NCBI RefSeq assembly: GCF_003116095.1
Contig: NZ_LGRA01000021.1
Span: 2,146,755-2,210,754, forward strand
DNA: 64,000 bases
Direction of reading: 5' to 3'
Origin: Azospirillum sp. TSO35-2
GTDB taxonomy: Bacteria > Pseudomonadota > Alphaproteobacteria > Azospirillales > Azospirillaceae
Part shown: piece after piece, positions 42,366-50,566 of the stretch
Layout: each line of letters opens with the position of its first letter
Numbering within the stretch: position 1 is the stretch's first letter
Translations under genes and position numbers: made by a program
The notes under the pieces: generated by a model
What the model was told of the DNA's origin: nothing
What the model saw: the letters and a program-made list of their open reading frames with translations, nothing else
Database searches by the model: none

Positions 42366-43526
42366 TTGGGCGCCATCGCCCGCTTGGCCCGGCTGGGCTT
42401 CGGCCTGTCGGGCGAGCTGTTCGAACGCTATGCCGCGCTGTTCGGAACGGACAGTGTCCGACGGCTGCGTATCCCGGCCGGCCGTGGCTCCACCCTTGCC
42501 GCCTGCGCGGCGCAGTGGACGATGAACCAGTGGTTCGGCGGCCGCCCGGTCCCGGTGCAGGCGATCGCCATGGTCGCCGTCGATCCGGCGCTGCGAGGCG
42601 CCGGGCACGGTTCGGCGCTGATGCGCGCGGTGCTGGACGAGGGGCGGCGGGCCGGGGCGGCGCTGTCGGTGCTCTGCCCCGCCACCCTGCCCTTCTACCG
42701 GAAACTCGGCTATGGCCGCGGCGGCGTCACCTGCCAATGGAGCGCGCCGCCCGCCGCCTTCTCCGGCATCGAGCCGGCGCTGGACGGCTCGCCCGACGAC
42801 GATCTCCGTCCGGCCGACCCGCTCGACGCGGCACCGCTGGCGGCGCTCCGCCTCCCGCTGCTGGTCGAGGCCAACGGCCTGCCGGAACGGACGGAAGCGC
42901 TGTGGACGCTCGCCCTCTGTCCCGACGGCGAACCGGCCGAGCTGTACCGCGGGGCCGGCGGCTATTTCGCCTTCACGCCGCCGGTCGTCTCCGCGCTGAA
43001 GGACCGCCGGCTTGCCGTGGCCGATCAGGCCCTGTCGACGCCGGGATCGCTGCGGGCGGTGGCGCGCCTGCTGGCGGGGTACCGGGCCCAGGTCGACCGG
43101 GTGACGTGGCGCGGTGGCCCCGACGACCCGCTGGCGCTGCTGGCGGGCGACGGCAGCGTCATGCTGGACGGGAGGGAGGAGTGGCTGGTGCGCCTGCTGG
43201 ACGTGCCAAGGGCGCTGAAATGCCGCGGCTATCCGGCGGGCCTGGACGCTTCCGCTACTTTTGAGCTGAATGATCCATTAATTTTCGACAATTGCGGGAT
43301 ATACCACCTTGAGGTTGCCCGGTCTCGCGTCAGCATCTACAAATCCGCGCAAGTCGCCGAGCCACCCGTCCAGATCGGAGTCAACGCCTTCGCCAGTCTG
43401 TTCACCGGACACGCAAGCGCTCGCGCCTTGTGGCGCGCCGGATTGCTTCATGGTGAAGAAAAGATGATCGACCGGTTGCAGCGCATATTTTGCGGCGCAC
43501 CAGCCTGGATGCCCGACCGTTTCTGA
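42366..43526 (+). CDS. GNAT-family N-acetyltransferase, Eis-like
   Basis: A 386-residue protein with an N-terminal GNAT fold; acetyl-CoA-binding VDPALRGAGHGSALM lies near residue 73 and LCPATLPFYRKLGYGRGG near 100. The length and the second, degenerate GNAT-like part followed by a C-terminal sterol-carrier-like domain match the Eis group rather than simple acetyltransferases. Eis proteins acetylate aminoglycosides or other amines; the substrate here is unknown. The start is TTG at 42366; no ATG or GTG occurs between the upstream in-frame stop (42294) and the core, and the N-terminus is shorter than in Eis. The last 250 bases are noticeably AT-richer than the rest of the gene. Confidence 0.8.
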   Translation: MGAIARLARLGFGLSGELFERYAALFGTDSVRRLRIPAGRGSTLAACAAQWTMNQWFGGRPVPVQAIAMVAVDPALRGAGHGSALMRAVLDEGRRAGAALSVLCPATLPFYRKLGYGRGGVTCQWSAPPAAFSGIEPALDGSPDDDLRPADPLDAAPLAALRLPLLVEANGLPERTEALWTLALCPDGEPAELYRGAGGYFAFTPPVVSALKDRRLAVADQALSTPGSLRAVARLLAGYRAQVDRVTWRGGPDDPLALLAGDGSVMLDGREEWLVRLLDVPRALKCRGYPAGLDASATFELNDPLIFDNCGIYHLEVARSRVSIYKSAQVAEPPVQIGVNAFASLFTGHASARALWRAGLLHGEEKMIDRLQRIFCGAPAWMPDRF

Positions 43527-43641
43527 AAATGAAGGGCGCATGACCTGAATCAAACCGGATGTTAACCCACCCGTGGTTCAATCACGCTCATCATAGGGAG
43601 TGGAACGCCGCCAGCAAGGCGACGTCATCGGGGAGTCATCC

Positions 43642-46044
43642 ATGACGATCGGAACACGGATCGCGCTCGGTTTCGCCACCGTGCTGCTTCTGACGGTTGC
43701 CGTGGCATTCGTCGGCTGGAACAGCCTGAGCACCTACGCCGAGCGTGTCGACCTCGCGGCGCACACCGCCGAACTGGACGCCCGGCTGAAATCGGTCCGG
43801 CTGGAAGAGGCACGCTTCGTCACCGAACGCGATCCCAAGGCCGCGGCCAGCGTTCCCGGCATGCTCGACACCCTGAACGCCAAGGCGCAGGACATCCGCG
43901 CCGCCCTGACCGATGGCGAGGGCGTGCGGCTGGTGGGGGAAATCCAGTCGGGCATCGCCGGCTACCGCTCCGCCTTCGCGAATTTCGTCGCCCAGGACGC
44001 CGAGGCGCACGCCCGCACCGCCGGCATGGAAACCCGCGCCCGCGCCCTGCGCGAGATTGCCGAGAAAATTGGCGCCCAGCAATCGGAGCGCTACGACCTG
44101 AACATGGCCAGCCAGAAGGACGCCGACGCCGAACTCCGCCACAGCGTCGAGACGGCCGAGCGCGCCAACCGTGTGATCGAACGGGTGCTGGAGGCCCGCC
44201 GGCAGCAGAGCGAACTGCGGCGCAGCGGCGCCCCCGCCCTGGCCGACCAGATCGCGACCGCGCTGGACGAGCTGGTGCAAACCACCGACACCGTCGCCAA
44301 GGACCTGCTGGGCACCAACGACGAGGATCTGGCCGGCCGCATCGCCGCCGACGCCCACGCCTACCACGACGCCTTCCAGGCGATGCGGGCCGCCGGCGTG
44401 ACCGCCATGACCGACGCCACCGAAACCGCGCTCGACAACGCCGCGCGCGGCGTTCAGGACCGCGCGGTCGAGCTTCAGCAGAATCAGGCGATGGTGACCG
44501 ACGCCCTGCGCGAGGCCTCCAAATTCGCCCAGAGCGAGGTGACGGAGGCGGTGATGCTGCGCGGGCTGGCGATGCGGCTGGTGCAGAGCGCCCAGGCCGC
44601 CATGCTGGGCCAGCGCGACTTCCTGCTGACCGGCTCGCCGGAGGCCCAGGCCGCGGTCGCCGGCGCGATGAAGGACACGACGGACCTCGCCGACAAAGCC
44701 GGGGCGGTGCTGGTCGACCAGGACGGCCGCAAGCTGATCGCCGCGATCACCGACGCCGCCCGCGCCTTCGATTCCGAATTCGGCGCCCTGTCCGCCGCCG
44801 TCGCCCGGCAGCACGACGCCTCCACCGCGATGGGTCAGGCGGCGACGTCAGTCAGCGACCAGATCGGCCGGCTGGTCACCCTGCAGCGCGAAGACCGCGA
44901 AGCGGGCCGCGCCAGCGCCGGCATGGTGATCGCCGTCGGCGCGGCCGTCGCCCTGCTGCTGGGCGCGCTGATGGCCTGGATCATCGACCGCGCCATCACC
45001 CACCCGCTGCACGCGATGACCGGCGCCATGAGCCGGCTGGCCGAAGGCGACCTGTCGATCGACATCCCCGGCGGCGACCGCAAGGACGAGCTGCGCAACA
45101 TGGCCGAGGCGATGACCATCTTCAAGGACAACGCCCTGGAGATGCGCCGGATGGAGCGCGAGCGGGAGGAGATGCGCGTCCAGATCGACGCCGACCGCCG
45201 CCGCACCATGAACGAGTTCGCCAACGGCTTCGAACAGGCGGTGTCGGGCGTGGTGACCTCGCTGACCGAGTCGGCCAACTCGCTCGGCCGCGACGCGCAG
45301 GAGATGTCGTCCGACGCCGCGCTGACCACCGCCAAGTCGACCGCCGTCGCCACCGCCTCGCAGCAGGCGACCGCCAACGTGCAGACCGTCGCCGCCGCGG
45401 CGGAAGAGCTGTCGGCCTCCATCGCCGAGATCTCGCGGCAGCTCAACAACAGCTCGGCCACCGCGTCGGGCGCCGCCCACAAGGCGGTGCAGACCAACAG
45501 CATCGTCGAGGGGCTGTCGCACGCCGCCGAACGGATCGGTCAGGTCGTTGGCCTGATCGGCGAGATCGCCGAGCAGACCAACCTGCTGGCGCTGAACGCC
45601 ACCATCGAGGCGGCGCGCGCCGGAGAGGCCGGAAAAGGCTTCGCCGTGGTGGCGACCGAGGTGAAGAACCTCGCCGGCCAGACCGCCAAGGCGACCGAGG
45701 AGATCTCGACCCAGGTCGCCGAGATGCAGACCGCCACCACCAGCGCGGTCGAGGCGATCCGCACCATTTCCGACGCGGTGACCAGCATCAGCGGCACCGT
45801 GACCGAGATCGCCCAGGAGATGGAGCAGCAGGGCAGCGCCACCCGCGAGATCGCGCACAACGTCCAGCAGGCGGCCGAAGGCACCCAGCAGGTCATGCGC
45901 AACATCGCCGAGGTGACCAGCGCCGCGACCAAGACCGGCGGCGCCGCCGACGCCGTGCTGGATGCCAGCCGCACCCTGGCCGGTCAGGCCGACCGCCTGC
46001 GCGGCGAGGTGCAGGGATTCCTGGACAAGGTGCGGACCGCCTGA
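43642..46044 (+). CDS. Methyl-accepting chemotaxis protein
   Basis: Transmembrane chemoreceptor of 800 residues. A first helix (about 7-28) and a second (about 424-446) enclose a periplasmic domain of nearly 400 residues that looks all-helical, of the size of helical-bimodular (HBM) sensors or larger. A HAMP domain (about 447-500) and a cytoplasmic signalling domain follow, with the kinase-binding hairpin GEIAEQTNLLALNATIEAAR near 640. No CheR-binding pentapeptide is visible at the C-terminus (ends FLDKVRTA). ATG at 43642 follows GGGGAG; the frame is open 14 codons further. Ligand unknown. It is alone, without che genes nearby. Confidence 0.94.
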   Translation: MTIGTRIALGFATVLLLTVAVAFVGWNSLSTYAERVDLAAHTAELDARLKSVRLEEARFVTERDPKAAASVPGMLDTLNAKAQDIRAALTDGEGVRLVGEIQSGIAGYRSAFANFVAQDAEAHARTAGMETRARALREIAEKIGAQQSERYDLNMASQKDADAELRHSVETAERANRVIERVLEARRQQSELRRSGAPALADQIATALDELVQTTDTVAKDLLGTNDEDLAGRIAADAHAYHDAFQAMRAAGVTAMTDATETALDNAARGVQDRAVELQQNQAMVTDALREASKFAQSEVTEAVMLRGLAMRLVQSAQAAMLGQRDFLLTGSPEAQAAVAGAMKDTTDLADKAGAVLVDQDGRKLIAAITDAARAFDSEFGALSAAVARQHDASTAMGQAATSVSDQIGRLVTLQREDREAGRASAGMVIAVGAAVALLLGALMAWIIDRAITHPLHAMTGAMSRLAEGDLSIDIPGGDRKDELRNMAEAMTIFKDNALEMRRMEREREEMRVQIDADRRRTMNEFANGFEQAVSGVVTSLTESANSLGRDAQEMSSDAALTTAKSTAVATASQQATANVQTVAAAAEELSASIAEISRQLNNSSATASGAAHKAVQTNSIVEGLSHAAERIGQVVGLIGEIAEQTNLLALNATIEAARAGEAGKGFAVVATEVKNLAGQTAKATEEISTQVAEMQTATTSAVEAIRTISDAVTSISGTVTEIAQEMEQQGSATREIAHNVQQAAEGTQQVMRNIAEVTSAATKTGGAADAVLDASRTLAGQADRLRGEVQGFLDKVRTA

Positions 46045-46053
46045 GGGGGGAGG

Positions 46054-46077
46054 AAAAGCGGCGGCTTCGGCCGCCGC
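46054..46077 (-). terminator. Terminator for the CYTH gene
   Basis: Reverse strand: GCGGCGGC, loop CGAA, GCCGCCGC, then TTTTCC. It lies 14 bases beyond the CYTH stop and 10 bases beyond the convergent chemoreceptor stop. Confidence 0.7.
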
Positions 46078-46090
46078 GGCCCCGCCGGCT

Positions 46091-46567
46091 CTACGCCGCC
46101 GCCGACCAGCCGCGGATCGGCGCGCGCGACAGGGCCGAGTTGCCGTAGGCCCGCAGCGTGGTGACCTCGGCGCCGATCCAGTCGGGCAGCGGCACCGTCT
46201 GGTCGGGGTCGTCCAATTCGACCTCGGCGATGACCAGCCCGGCGTTTGCGCCGTGGAACACGTCGATTTCCCAGCACAGACCGTCCTGGCAATGACGGTA
46301 GCGGGTCTTCTCGATCACCCGTCCGGCGCAGACGTGGCGCAAAAGCGTCTGGGCGACGTCGATCGACAGGGGGTGCTCCACCTCTTCGCGGCTGGCACCC
46401 TGTTTCCGCGTCTTGATGGTGAGGGTGGCGCGGCCGGCCGCGATGCGGACCCGGACCGTGTCGCTGCCGTCGTTCGGCAGATAGCCCTGGAGGATGCGGA
46501 CACCGTCCCGATACAGGTGCCGGATATCCTTGCGCACGAGGAAGCGCCGCTCGATTTCCAGTGCCAT
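46091..46567 (-). CDS. CYTH-domain protein (putative inorganic triphosphatase)
   Basis: A 158-residue single CYTH domain, the tunnel fold of thiamine triphosphatases, class IV adenylate cyclases and inorganic triphosphatases. The diagnostic EIERRFLV (ExExK-type, here with RR) is at residues 4-11; RVRIAAGRATLTIKTRK near 38 supplies the basic phosphate ligands, and AEVELDDPD near 116 the acidic metal ligands. Short bacterial CYTH proteins of this kind are mostly triphosphatases; the substrate is not certain. It has a terminator at once behind the stop and is convergent with the chemoreceptor gene. Confidence 0.88.
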   Translation of the reverse strand: MALEIERRFLVRKDIRHLYRDGVRILQGYLPNDGSDTVRVRIAAGRATLTIKTRKQGASREEVEHPLSIDVAQTLLRHVCAGRVIEKTRYRHCQDGLCWEIDVFHGANAGLVIAEVELDDPDQTVPLPDWIGAEVTTLRAYGNSALSRAPIRGWSAAA

Positions 46568-46716
46568 GGCCGGGCCCTTCGGACGAACTCGTCCAAAACC
46601 CTAGCCGAAGGGATCGGCCCCTTCAACCGGCGGGACCCTGTGTGCAGTGCAACGGAGCCACCGCAGGGCGCGACGTTCGGTCGCAAAGCCGGGCGATGGG
46701 ATGCTATCCTGCGGGG

Positions 46717-46977
46717 ATGGACGACACCCTTTCCGCCCTGGCCCCCTGGCTCATCCTGTTCGCCCTGTATGGGCTGCCGCTGCTGCATGTCGCGCTGTCG
46801 CGGCGCGGCGGCGGCTGGCGACCGCCGGCCGGTTCGCGCTGCCCCTTCGGGCCGCGCGCCGGCTGGCTGGTGATGGTGCTGATGCTGGGGCCGGTCGGAT
46901 GGCTGATGTTCGCGCTCCGCCGGCCCCGCAGCGCATGCCCTGCGCCCCCGGCGGGCCGCGGGAACCGGGCGGACTAG
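46717..46977 (+). CDS. Small two-helix membrane protein
   Basis: An 86-residue protein with a hydrophobic segment at residues 6-23 (LAPWLILFALYGLPLLHVAL), a basic Gly/Arg-rich loop and a second segment near 50-68 (WLVMVLMLGPVGWLMFAL), then a Pro/Arg-rich tail. I do not recognise it. ATG at 46717 follows GCGGGG; the frame is open upstream but without membrane-like sequence. Its stop overlaps the stop of the convergent DUF3309 gene by four bases. Confidence 0.55.
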   Translation: MDDTLSALAPWLILFALYGLPLLHVALSRRGGGWRPPAGSRCPFGPRAGWLVMVLMLGPVGWLMFALRRPRSACPAPPAGRGNRAD

Positions 46978-47129
46978 ATCCGGCCCATCAGCAGCAGCAC
47001 GATCACGACGATCAGCAGCACGCCCATGATGCCGCTGGGACCATAGCCCCAGCTGCGGCTGTGCGGCCACGCCGGAACGGCACCGAGCAGCAGCAGAATA
47101 AGGATGATGAGCAAAATCGTGCCGAGCAT
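46974..47129 (-). CDS. DUF3309-family small hydrophobic protein
   Basis: A 51-residue protein with two hydrophobic helices, LLIILILLLLGAVPAW and MGVLLIVVIVLLLMG, separated by HSRSWGYGPSG. This arrangement with WPHSRSWGYGPSG and the terminal GRI is typical of the DUF3309 family, tiny membrane proteins of unknown function that are common in alphaproteobacteria. ATG at 47129 follows GGGAGAAGG. The frame is open far upstream, but only this part has family-like sequence. It is convergent with the 86-residue membrane protein, their stops overlapping. Confidence 0.85.
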   Translation of the reverse strand: MLGTILLIILILLLLGAVPAWPHSRSWGYGPSGIMGVLLIVVIVLLLMGRI

Positions 47130-47489
47130 GGCCTTCTCCCTGTTTGCCGATCCCGCCGCGATGGGCGAGCGCAGACCGGAACGGGAATCGCCGGGCTTTG
47201 TTCCTGCCCGGCGCGAAGGTGACCGCCGGCCGCCAGGATGGGAAGAGCGCACGATTTCGGCACCCCCCGAACGGCGCCGGCTCGTCCTTTTGCGCCGCAG
47301 CGCCGCGAAGCCGCTGTGCCCGGCGCGGGTTACAGGCGGGTTGACGCCCCGCCCGACAGACCGTAGGCTTGAGCCCATGATCACGCACGGGCTCAACGGC
47401 ATTCTGCGAATTAGCGGCCCGGTTCTCCTTTGAGAGCCGGGGATTTCGCTCGTCCATTCCGCAGAACCGTTTGAAAGCCTGATCACGTC
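47130..47489. other. Divergent intergenic region
   Basis: About 360 bases between the divergent DUF3309 and ACT-domain genes. Apart from the ribosome site of DUF3309 (near 47133) I see no strong promoter, repeat or RNA. A frame across it at 47104-47433 lacks any family character. Confidence 0.5.
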
Positions 47490-47840
47490 ATGCCCAACAC
47501 CGTGAAGACCGTCGCCGCCTCCGCATCGGACGCGCGCGCCACCGCGCCCGGCCGCCGGGTTTCCTTTTCCCTGGTTGCCGACGCCGACCCGGGCACCCTG
47601 CCCCGCGTGCTGGAGCTGGTGGCCAAGCGTGGGCTGGTGCCGCTGGCGCTGCACAGCCGCCGGACCGGCGACGCGCTGGCCATCGTCCTGGAGGTCGCCG
47701 ACCTTGCCCAGGGCGAAACCGACCACATCGGGCGCTGCCTGGGGCAAATCCCGATGGTGGCCGCCGTCACCGTGACGGAACTCGCCGCGACCGCGCCGCT
47801 CGCCGAGCCGGCGGAGCGGGAGCTGGTCGCGGCGGAGTAA
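47490..47840 (+). CDS. Stand-alone ACT-domain protein (IlvH/IlvM-like)
   Basis: A 116-residue protein whose central part (about residues 23-98) looks like one ACT domain: VSFSLVADADPGTLPRVLEL, then LVPLALHSRRTGDALAIVLE and an isoleucine/valine-rich C-terminal strand. The DADPGTLPRVLELVAKRGL pattern is like the regulatory subunit of acetolactate synthase. No large subunit (IlvB) gene is nearby, and the Ala-rich tails at both ends are unusual. It may bind an amino acid as a regulator; ligand and partner are not known. The start is an ATG; it converges with pssA, with 18 bases between the stops. Confidence 0.7.
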   Translation: MPNTVKTVAASASDARATAPGRRVSFSLVADADPGTLPRVLELVAKRGLVPLALHSRRTGDALAIVLEVADLAQGETDHIGRCLGQIPMVAAVTVTELAATAPLAEPAERELVAAE

Positions 47841-47858
47841 AGGTCCGGCCGTCGCCGT

Positions 47859-48755
47859 TCAGTTCGACTTCGGGGCGCCGTCGACCGGGACGCCGCCGGC
47901 CACCGCCTCGTTCCCCGGCTGGGGTTCGACGATCTCGGTGCGCATCAGTTCCGCGGCGCGTTGCAGCTTGCGGAACTGCGCAACCGAGAACGGCAGGGTG
48001 ATGAGATAGGCGATCTCCACCAGCGACAGCGTCCACCAGGGCAGGCTGACGAGCATCGCGGCGAGCAGGCCGACTCCGGCCAGCGCCGGCACCACCCAAT
48101 GGGCCGGCACCCGGGCGCCCTTGAAGGAGAAGGTCGGCAGCGTGCTGACCATCAGCCCGCCGACCAGGAAGGTCCACGGCACGATCAGCACCGCGTGGCC
48201 GGTGAGCTGCGGCCCGACCTCGAAGCCCAGGATCATCGGCAGCAGCACAAGCCCGGCCCCGGCCGGCGCCGGCACCCCGGTGAAGTAGTTGTAGGCCCAG
48301 GGCGGCAGGTCGACCACGCCGAGTCGCGAGTTGAAGCGGGCCAGCCGCAGCGCGCAGCACACCGCATAGGCCATGGCGGCGATCCAGCCCACGCTGCCCG
48401 CGCCGTTCAACCCCCACAGATACATCATGAAGGCCGGGGCGACGCCGAAGCTGATGGCGTCGGACAGGCTGTCCAGTTCCGCCCCGAACTTGCTCTGCCC
48501 GTTCAGCAGCCGGGCGATGCGACCGTCCAGCGCGTCGAGGATGGCGGCGATGAGGATCGCGATCACCGCCGGCTCCCACCGCCCCAGCATGGCGAACCGG
48601 ATCGCCGTCAGTCCGGAGCACAGCGCCAGCACCGTCAGCACGTTCGGCAGCAGGTGGTTGATCGACAACCCCTTCAGCCGCGGGTGCGGACGGCGCGGGC
48701 GGCGGACCTTGCCCGGACGGAAGATCGGCTGCCGGAAAACGGGCGGGCGCTTCAT
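47859..48755 (-). CDS. pssA: CDP-diacylglycerol--serine O-phosphatidyltransferase
   Basis: Makes phosphatidylserine from CDP-diacylglycerol and L-serine in the inner membrane. The 298-residue protein has the CDP-alcohol transferase motif with Asp77, Gly78, Ala81, Arg82, Gly91, Asp95 and Asp99 in place (DGRIARLL...GAELDSLSD), an N-terminal basic segment, and seven to eight membrane helices, the type II (Bacillus-like) enzyme. The ATG at 48755 lies in a 4-base overlap with psd; the longer open frame is not supported. psd lies directly upstream, so both steps from serine to phosphatidylethanolamine are encoded together. Confidence 0.95.
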   Translation of the reverse strand: MKRPPVFRQPIFRPGKVRRPRRPHPRLKGLSINHLLPNVLTVLALCSGLTAIRFAMLGRWEPAVIAILIAAILDALDGRIARLLNGQSKFGAELDSLSDAISFGVAPAFMMYLWGLNGAGSVGWIAAMAYAVCCALRLARFNSRLGVVDLPPWAYNYFTGVPAPAGAGLVLLPMILGFEVGPQLTGHAVLIVPWTFLVGGLMVSTLPTFSFKGARVPAHWVVPALAGVGLLAAMLVSLPWWTLSLVEIAYLITLPFSVAQFRKLQRAAELMRTEIVEPQPGNEAVAGGVPVDGAPKSN

Positions 48756-49450
48756 CGCCGCACATCCCCCTGCCGCTGCGGCTCGGCCCCGTTCAGGTCG
48801 GCGAGGATCGTCTCGCCGCCGATGGCGGTCTGGCCGACGCACACCAGCGGGGCGACGCCGTCGGGCAGGTAGATGTCGGTGCGGCTGCCGAAGCGGATCA
48901 GGCCGAAGCGCTCGCCCGCCTTCACCTCCTGCCCCGCCTTGGTCCACCACAGGATGCGGCGCGCCACCAGCCCGGCGATCTGGACATAGGCGATCTCGCG
49001 CCCGTCGGGCAGGCGCTGGCGGAAGGCCATGCGCTCATTCTCGTCGCTGGCCTTGTCCAGGGCGGCGTTGACGAAGGTCCCCTTGTGGTATTCCGCCGCC
49101 AGGATGGTGCCGTCCGCCGGCACGCGGTTGACGTGGACGTTGAAGACGTTGAGGAACACGCTGATCCGGGTCAGCGGCTGCTCGCCCATGCCCAGTTCCT
49201 TCGGCGGCACCGCCGGGACGATCATGGTGACGCGCCCGTCGGCCGGGCTGACCAGCAGGCCGGGCCGGGTCGGCGTCACCCGGTCGGGATCGCGGAAGAA
49301 GTAGGCGCACCACAGGGTCAGCACCAGCCCGAGCCAGCCGAGCGGCGTCCAGACGGCCAGACCAAGGATCAGGGAGACCACGGCGAATCCGGCGATGAAG
49401 GGCCAGCCGGCACGGTGGATGGGGACGACGACGGTATCGATGGCGGACAT
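48752..49450 (-). CDS. psd: Phosphatidylserine decarboxylase proenzyme
   Basis: Converts phosphatidylserine to phosphatidylethanolamine. It is the short, archaeal-type proenzyme (232 residues) that cleaves itself to form a pyruvoyl group; the cleavage site is Gly188-Ser189 in IRFGSRTDIYLP. Other motifs are WCAYFFRDPDRVTP near 48, SPADGRVTMI near 68 and NVFNVHVNRVPADG near 101. Two hydrophobic helices (about 15-48) anchor it to the membrane. ATG at 49450 was preferred to longer frames. Its stop overlaps the pssA start (ATGA), as in many alphaproteobacteria. Confidence 0.95.
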   Translation of the reverse strand: MSAIDTVVVPIHRAGWPFIAGFAVVSLILGLAVWTPLGWLGLVLTLWCAYFFRDPDRVTPTRPGLLVSPADGRVTMIVPAVPPKELGMGEQPLTRISVFLNVFNVHVNRVPADGTILAAEYHKGTFVNAALDKASDENERMAFRQRLPDGREIAYVQIAGLVARRILWWTKAGQEVKAGERFGLIRFGSRTDIYLPDGVAPLVCVGQTAIGGETILADLNGAEPQRQGDVRR

Positions 49451-49580
49451 CGCCTGCTTTCTTTGCTTTTTCTGCCGAATGCGAACAGCCATTCTAGACG
49501 GCCGTTCCGAGCCTTTACAGAATTTTAGCAGCGAAGGGCCATGCTGACCGTCCGTCGTCCCTGAAGCCGAGCGCACCGCC

Positions 49581-50039
49581 TTGTCCGTTCCCGATCTGAA
49601 CACCATTCAATCGCTGGCCGTGGTTCCGGACGGCGCCCTTCCGATCACACCCGATTCGATCGTGATGACGCCGGAAGGCGTGCTGGGCATCGCCAAGCCG
49701 CCGAAGCCGTGCAAGCTGACCTTCATGGCCGACGGCCTGCCCTTCAACATCGCCGTCCGGCACGAGGGCGACGGGTCGGTCTGCCAGATCTGGGCCGACC
49801 TCGGCCATGTGCCCTACACGGCGCAGGCACCGGAACGCCGCCGCGCCCTGCTGGCGGTGCTGCGCGGGATCGAGGGGCTGCCGAACGTCCGCTTCATCGT
49901 CCAGGGCGGCCAGAAGATCATCCTGTTCTCGGAAATCACCTTGGAACACCACGCCTCGCCCGAGGATCTGTTCCATCAGACCATCCTGGTCCTGCAGGAG
50001 GCCCGCCCCTTCCTGCGCCTGCTCGCCGAGTATCTGTAG
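49581..50039 (+). CDS. Hypothetical protein with a YbjN/secretion-chaperone-like pattern
   Basis: A soluble protein of 152 residues I cannot name. The middle and C-terminal parts alternate beta-like strands (CKLTFMADGLPFNIAVRH, VRFIVQGGQKIILFSEITL) with helices (ERRRALLAVLRGIEG, FHQTILVLQEARPFLRLLAE). This order resembles the YbjN or type III secretion chaperone fold, a weak similarity by eye. The start is TTG at 49581, with no obvious ribosome site; ATG at 49665 would shorten it by 28 residues. It is divergent from psd and convergent with the DUF29 gene. Confidence 0.6.
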   Translation: MSVPDLNTIQSLAVVPDGALPITPDSIVMTPEGVLGIAKPPKPCKLTFMADGLPFNIAVRHEGDGSVCQIWADLGHVPYTAQAPERRRALLAVLRGIEGLPNVRFIVQGGQKIILFSEITLEHHASPEDLFHQTILVLQEARPFLRLLAEYL

Positions 50040-50052
50040 GCACGGACGGCGT

Positions 50053-50493
50053 TCAGGCGTCGGGCCAGAACGACTCGCTCATCATTTCGGCGAAGCTCCA
50101 GGGGCACTGGGCGGGAAATGCAGCCTCGTCGAATCCGGTTTCGGCGGCGGCGTCGCGTCGCGCCAAACGGTAGGCGTCGGCAACGGCCTCCCCCAGCCTG
50201 GATTTCAGGCTCGGATTGTCGCGCAGATGGGTGTCGAGTTCGTCGCGCGCGTTGGCAATGGACAAGCGCCAGGAATTCCCACGCCGCGACGGTTGATGCT
50301 CCCACTTCAGCAGATGATGAAGGAGCACACGAAGCCGGCTGACCAACTCCCGCTTCTCGGTCTTGCCCATGCTCTCGATCTCCTCGGCGATATGCTCGAT
50401 GTCGGCCGCATCGAGCTTGCCGGCCCGCAGGAGGGCCGCCTGTTCGTTCGCCCAGGCGTAGAAGTCGCGGTCGTAAAGGCTGCTGCCATCCAT
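50053..50493 (-). CDS. DUF29-family protein
   Basis: A 146-residue helical protein. The N-terminus SLYDRDFYAWANEQAALLRAG and the motif DIEHIAEEIESMGKTEKRELVSRL (in two parts, residues 32-55) followed by LLHHLLKWEHQPSRRG are typical of DUF29, a family of unknown function frequent in cyanobacteria and alphaproteobacteria. The C-terminal half has the usual RLGEAVADAYRLARRDAA and ends with PAQCPWSFAEMM. ATG at 50493 gives the family start; the frame is open further upstream. It follows the BMP-protein gene with a 75-base gap on the same strand. Confidence 0.9.
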   Translation of the reverse strand: MDGSSLYDRDFYAWANEQAALLRAGKLDAADIEHIAEEIESMGKTEKRELVSRLRVLLHHLLKWEHQPSRRGNSWRLSIANARDELDTHLRDNPSLKSRLGEAVADAYRLARRDAAAETGFDEAAFPAQCPWSFAEMMSESFWPDA

Positions 50494-50526
50494 CGCCCAC
50501 CTCCACCACAGCGCCGTGGCGCGGGT

Positions 50527-50551
50527 CGGGCCGGAGACACTCCCCGGCCCG
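50527..50551 (-). terminator. Hairpin after the BMP-type transporter operon
   Basis: CGGGCCGG (50527-50534) and CCGGCCCG (50544-50551) form an 8-bp stem 16 bases beyond the stop of the binding-protein gene on the reverse strand. No T run follows, so it may protect the mRNA end rather than terminate. Confidence 0.35.
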
Positions 50552-50566
50552 CCCACCCGGCGGTCC

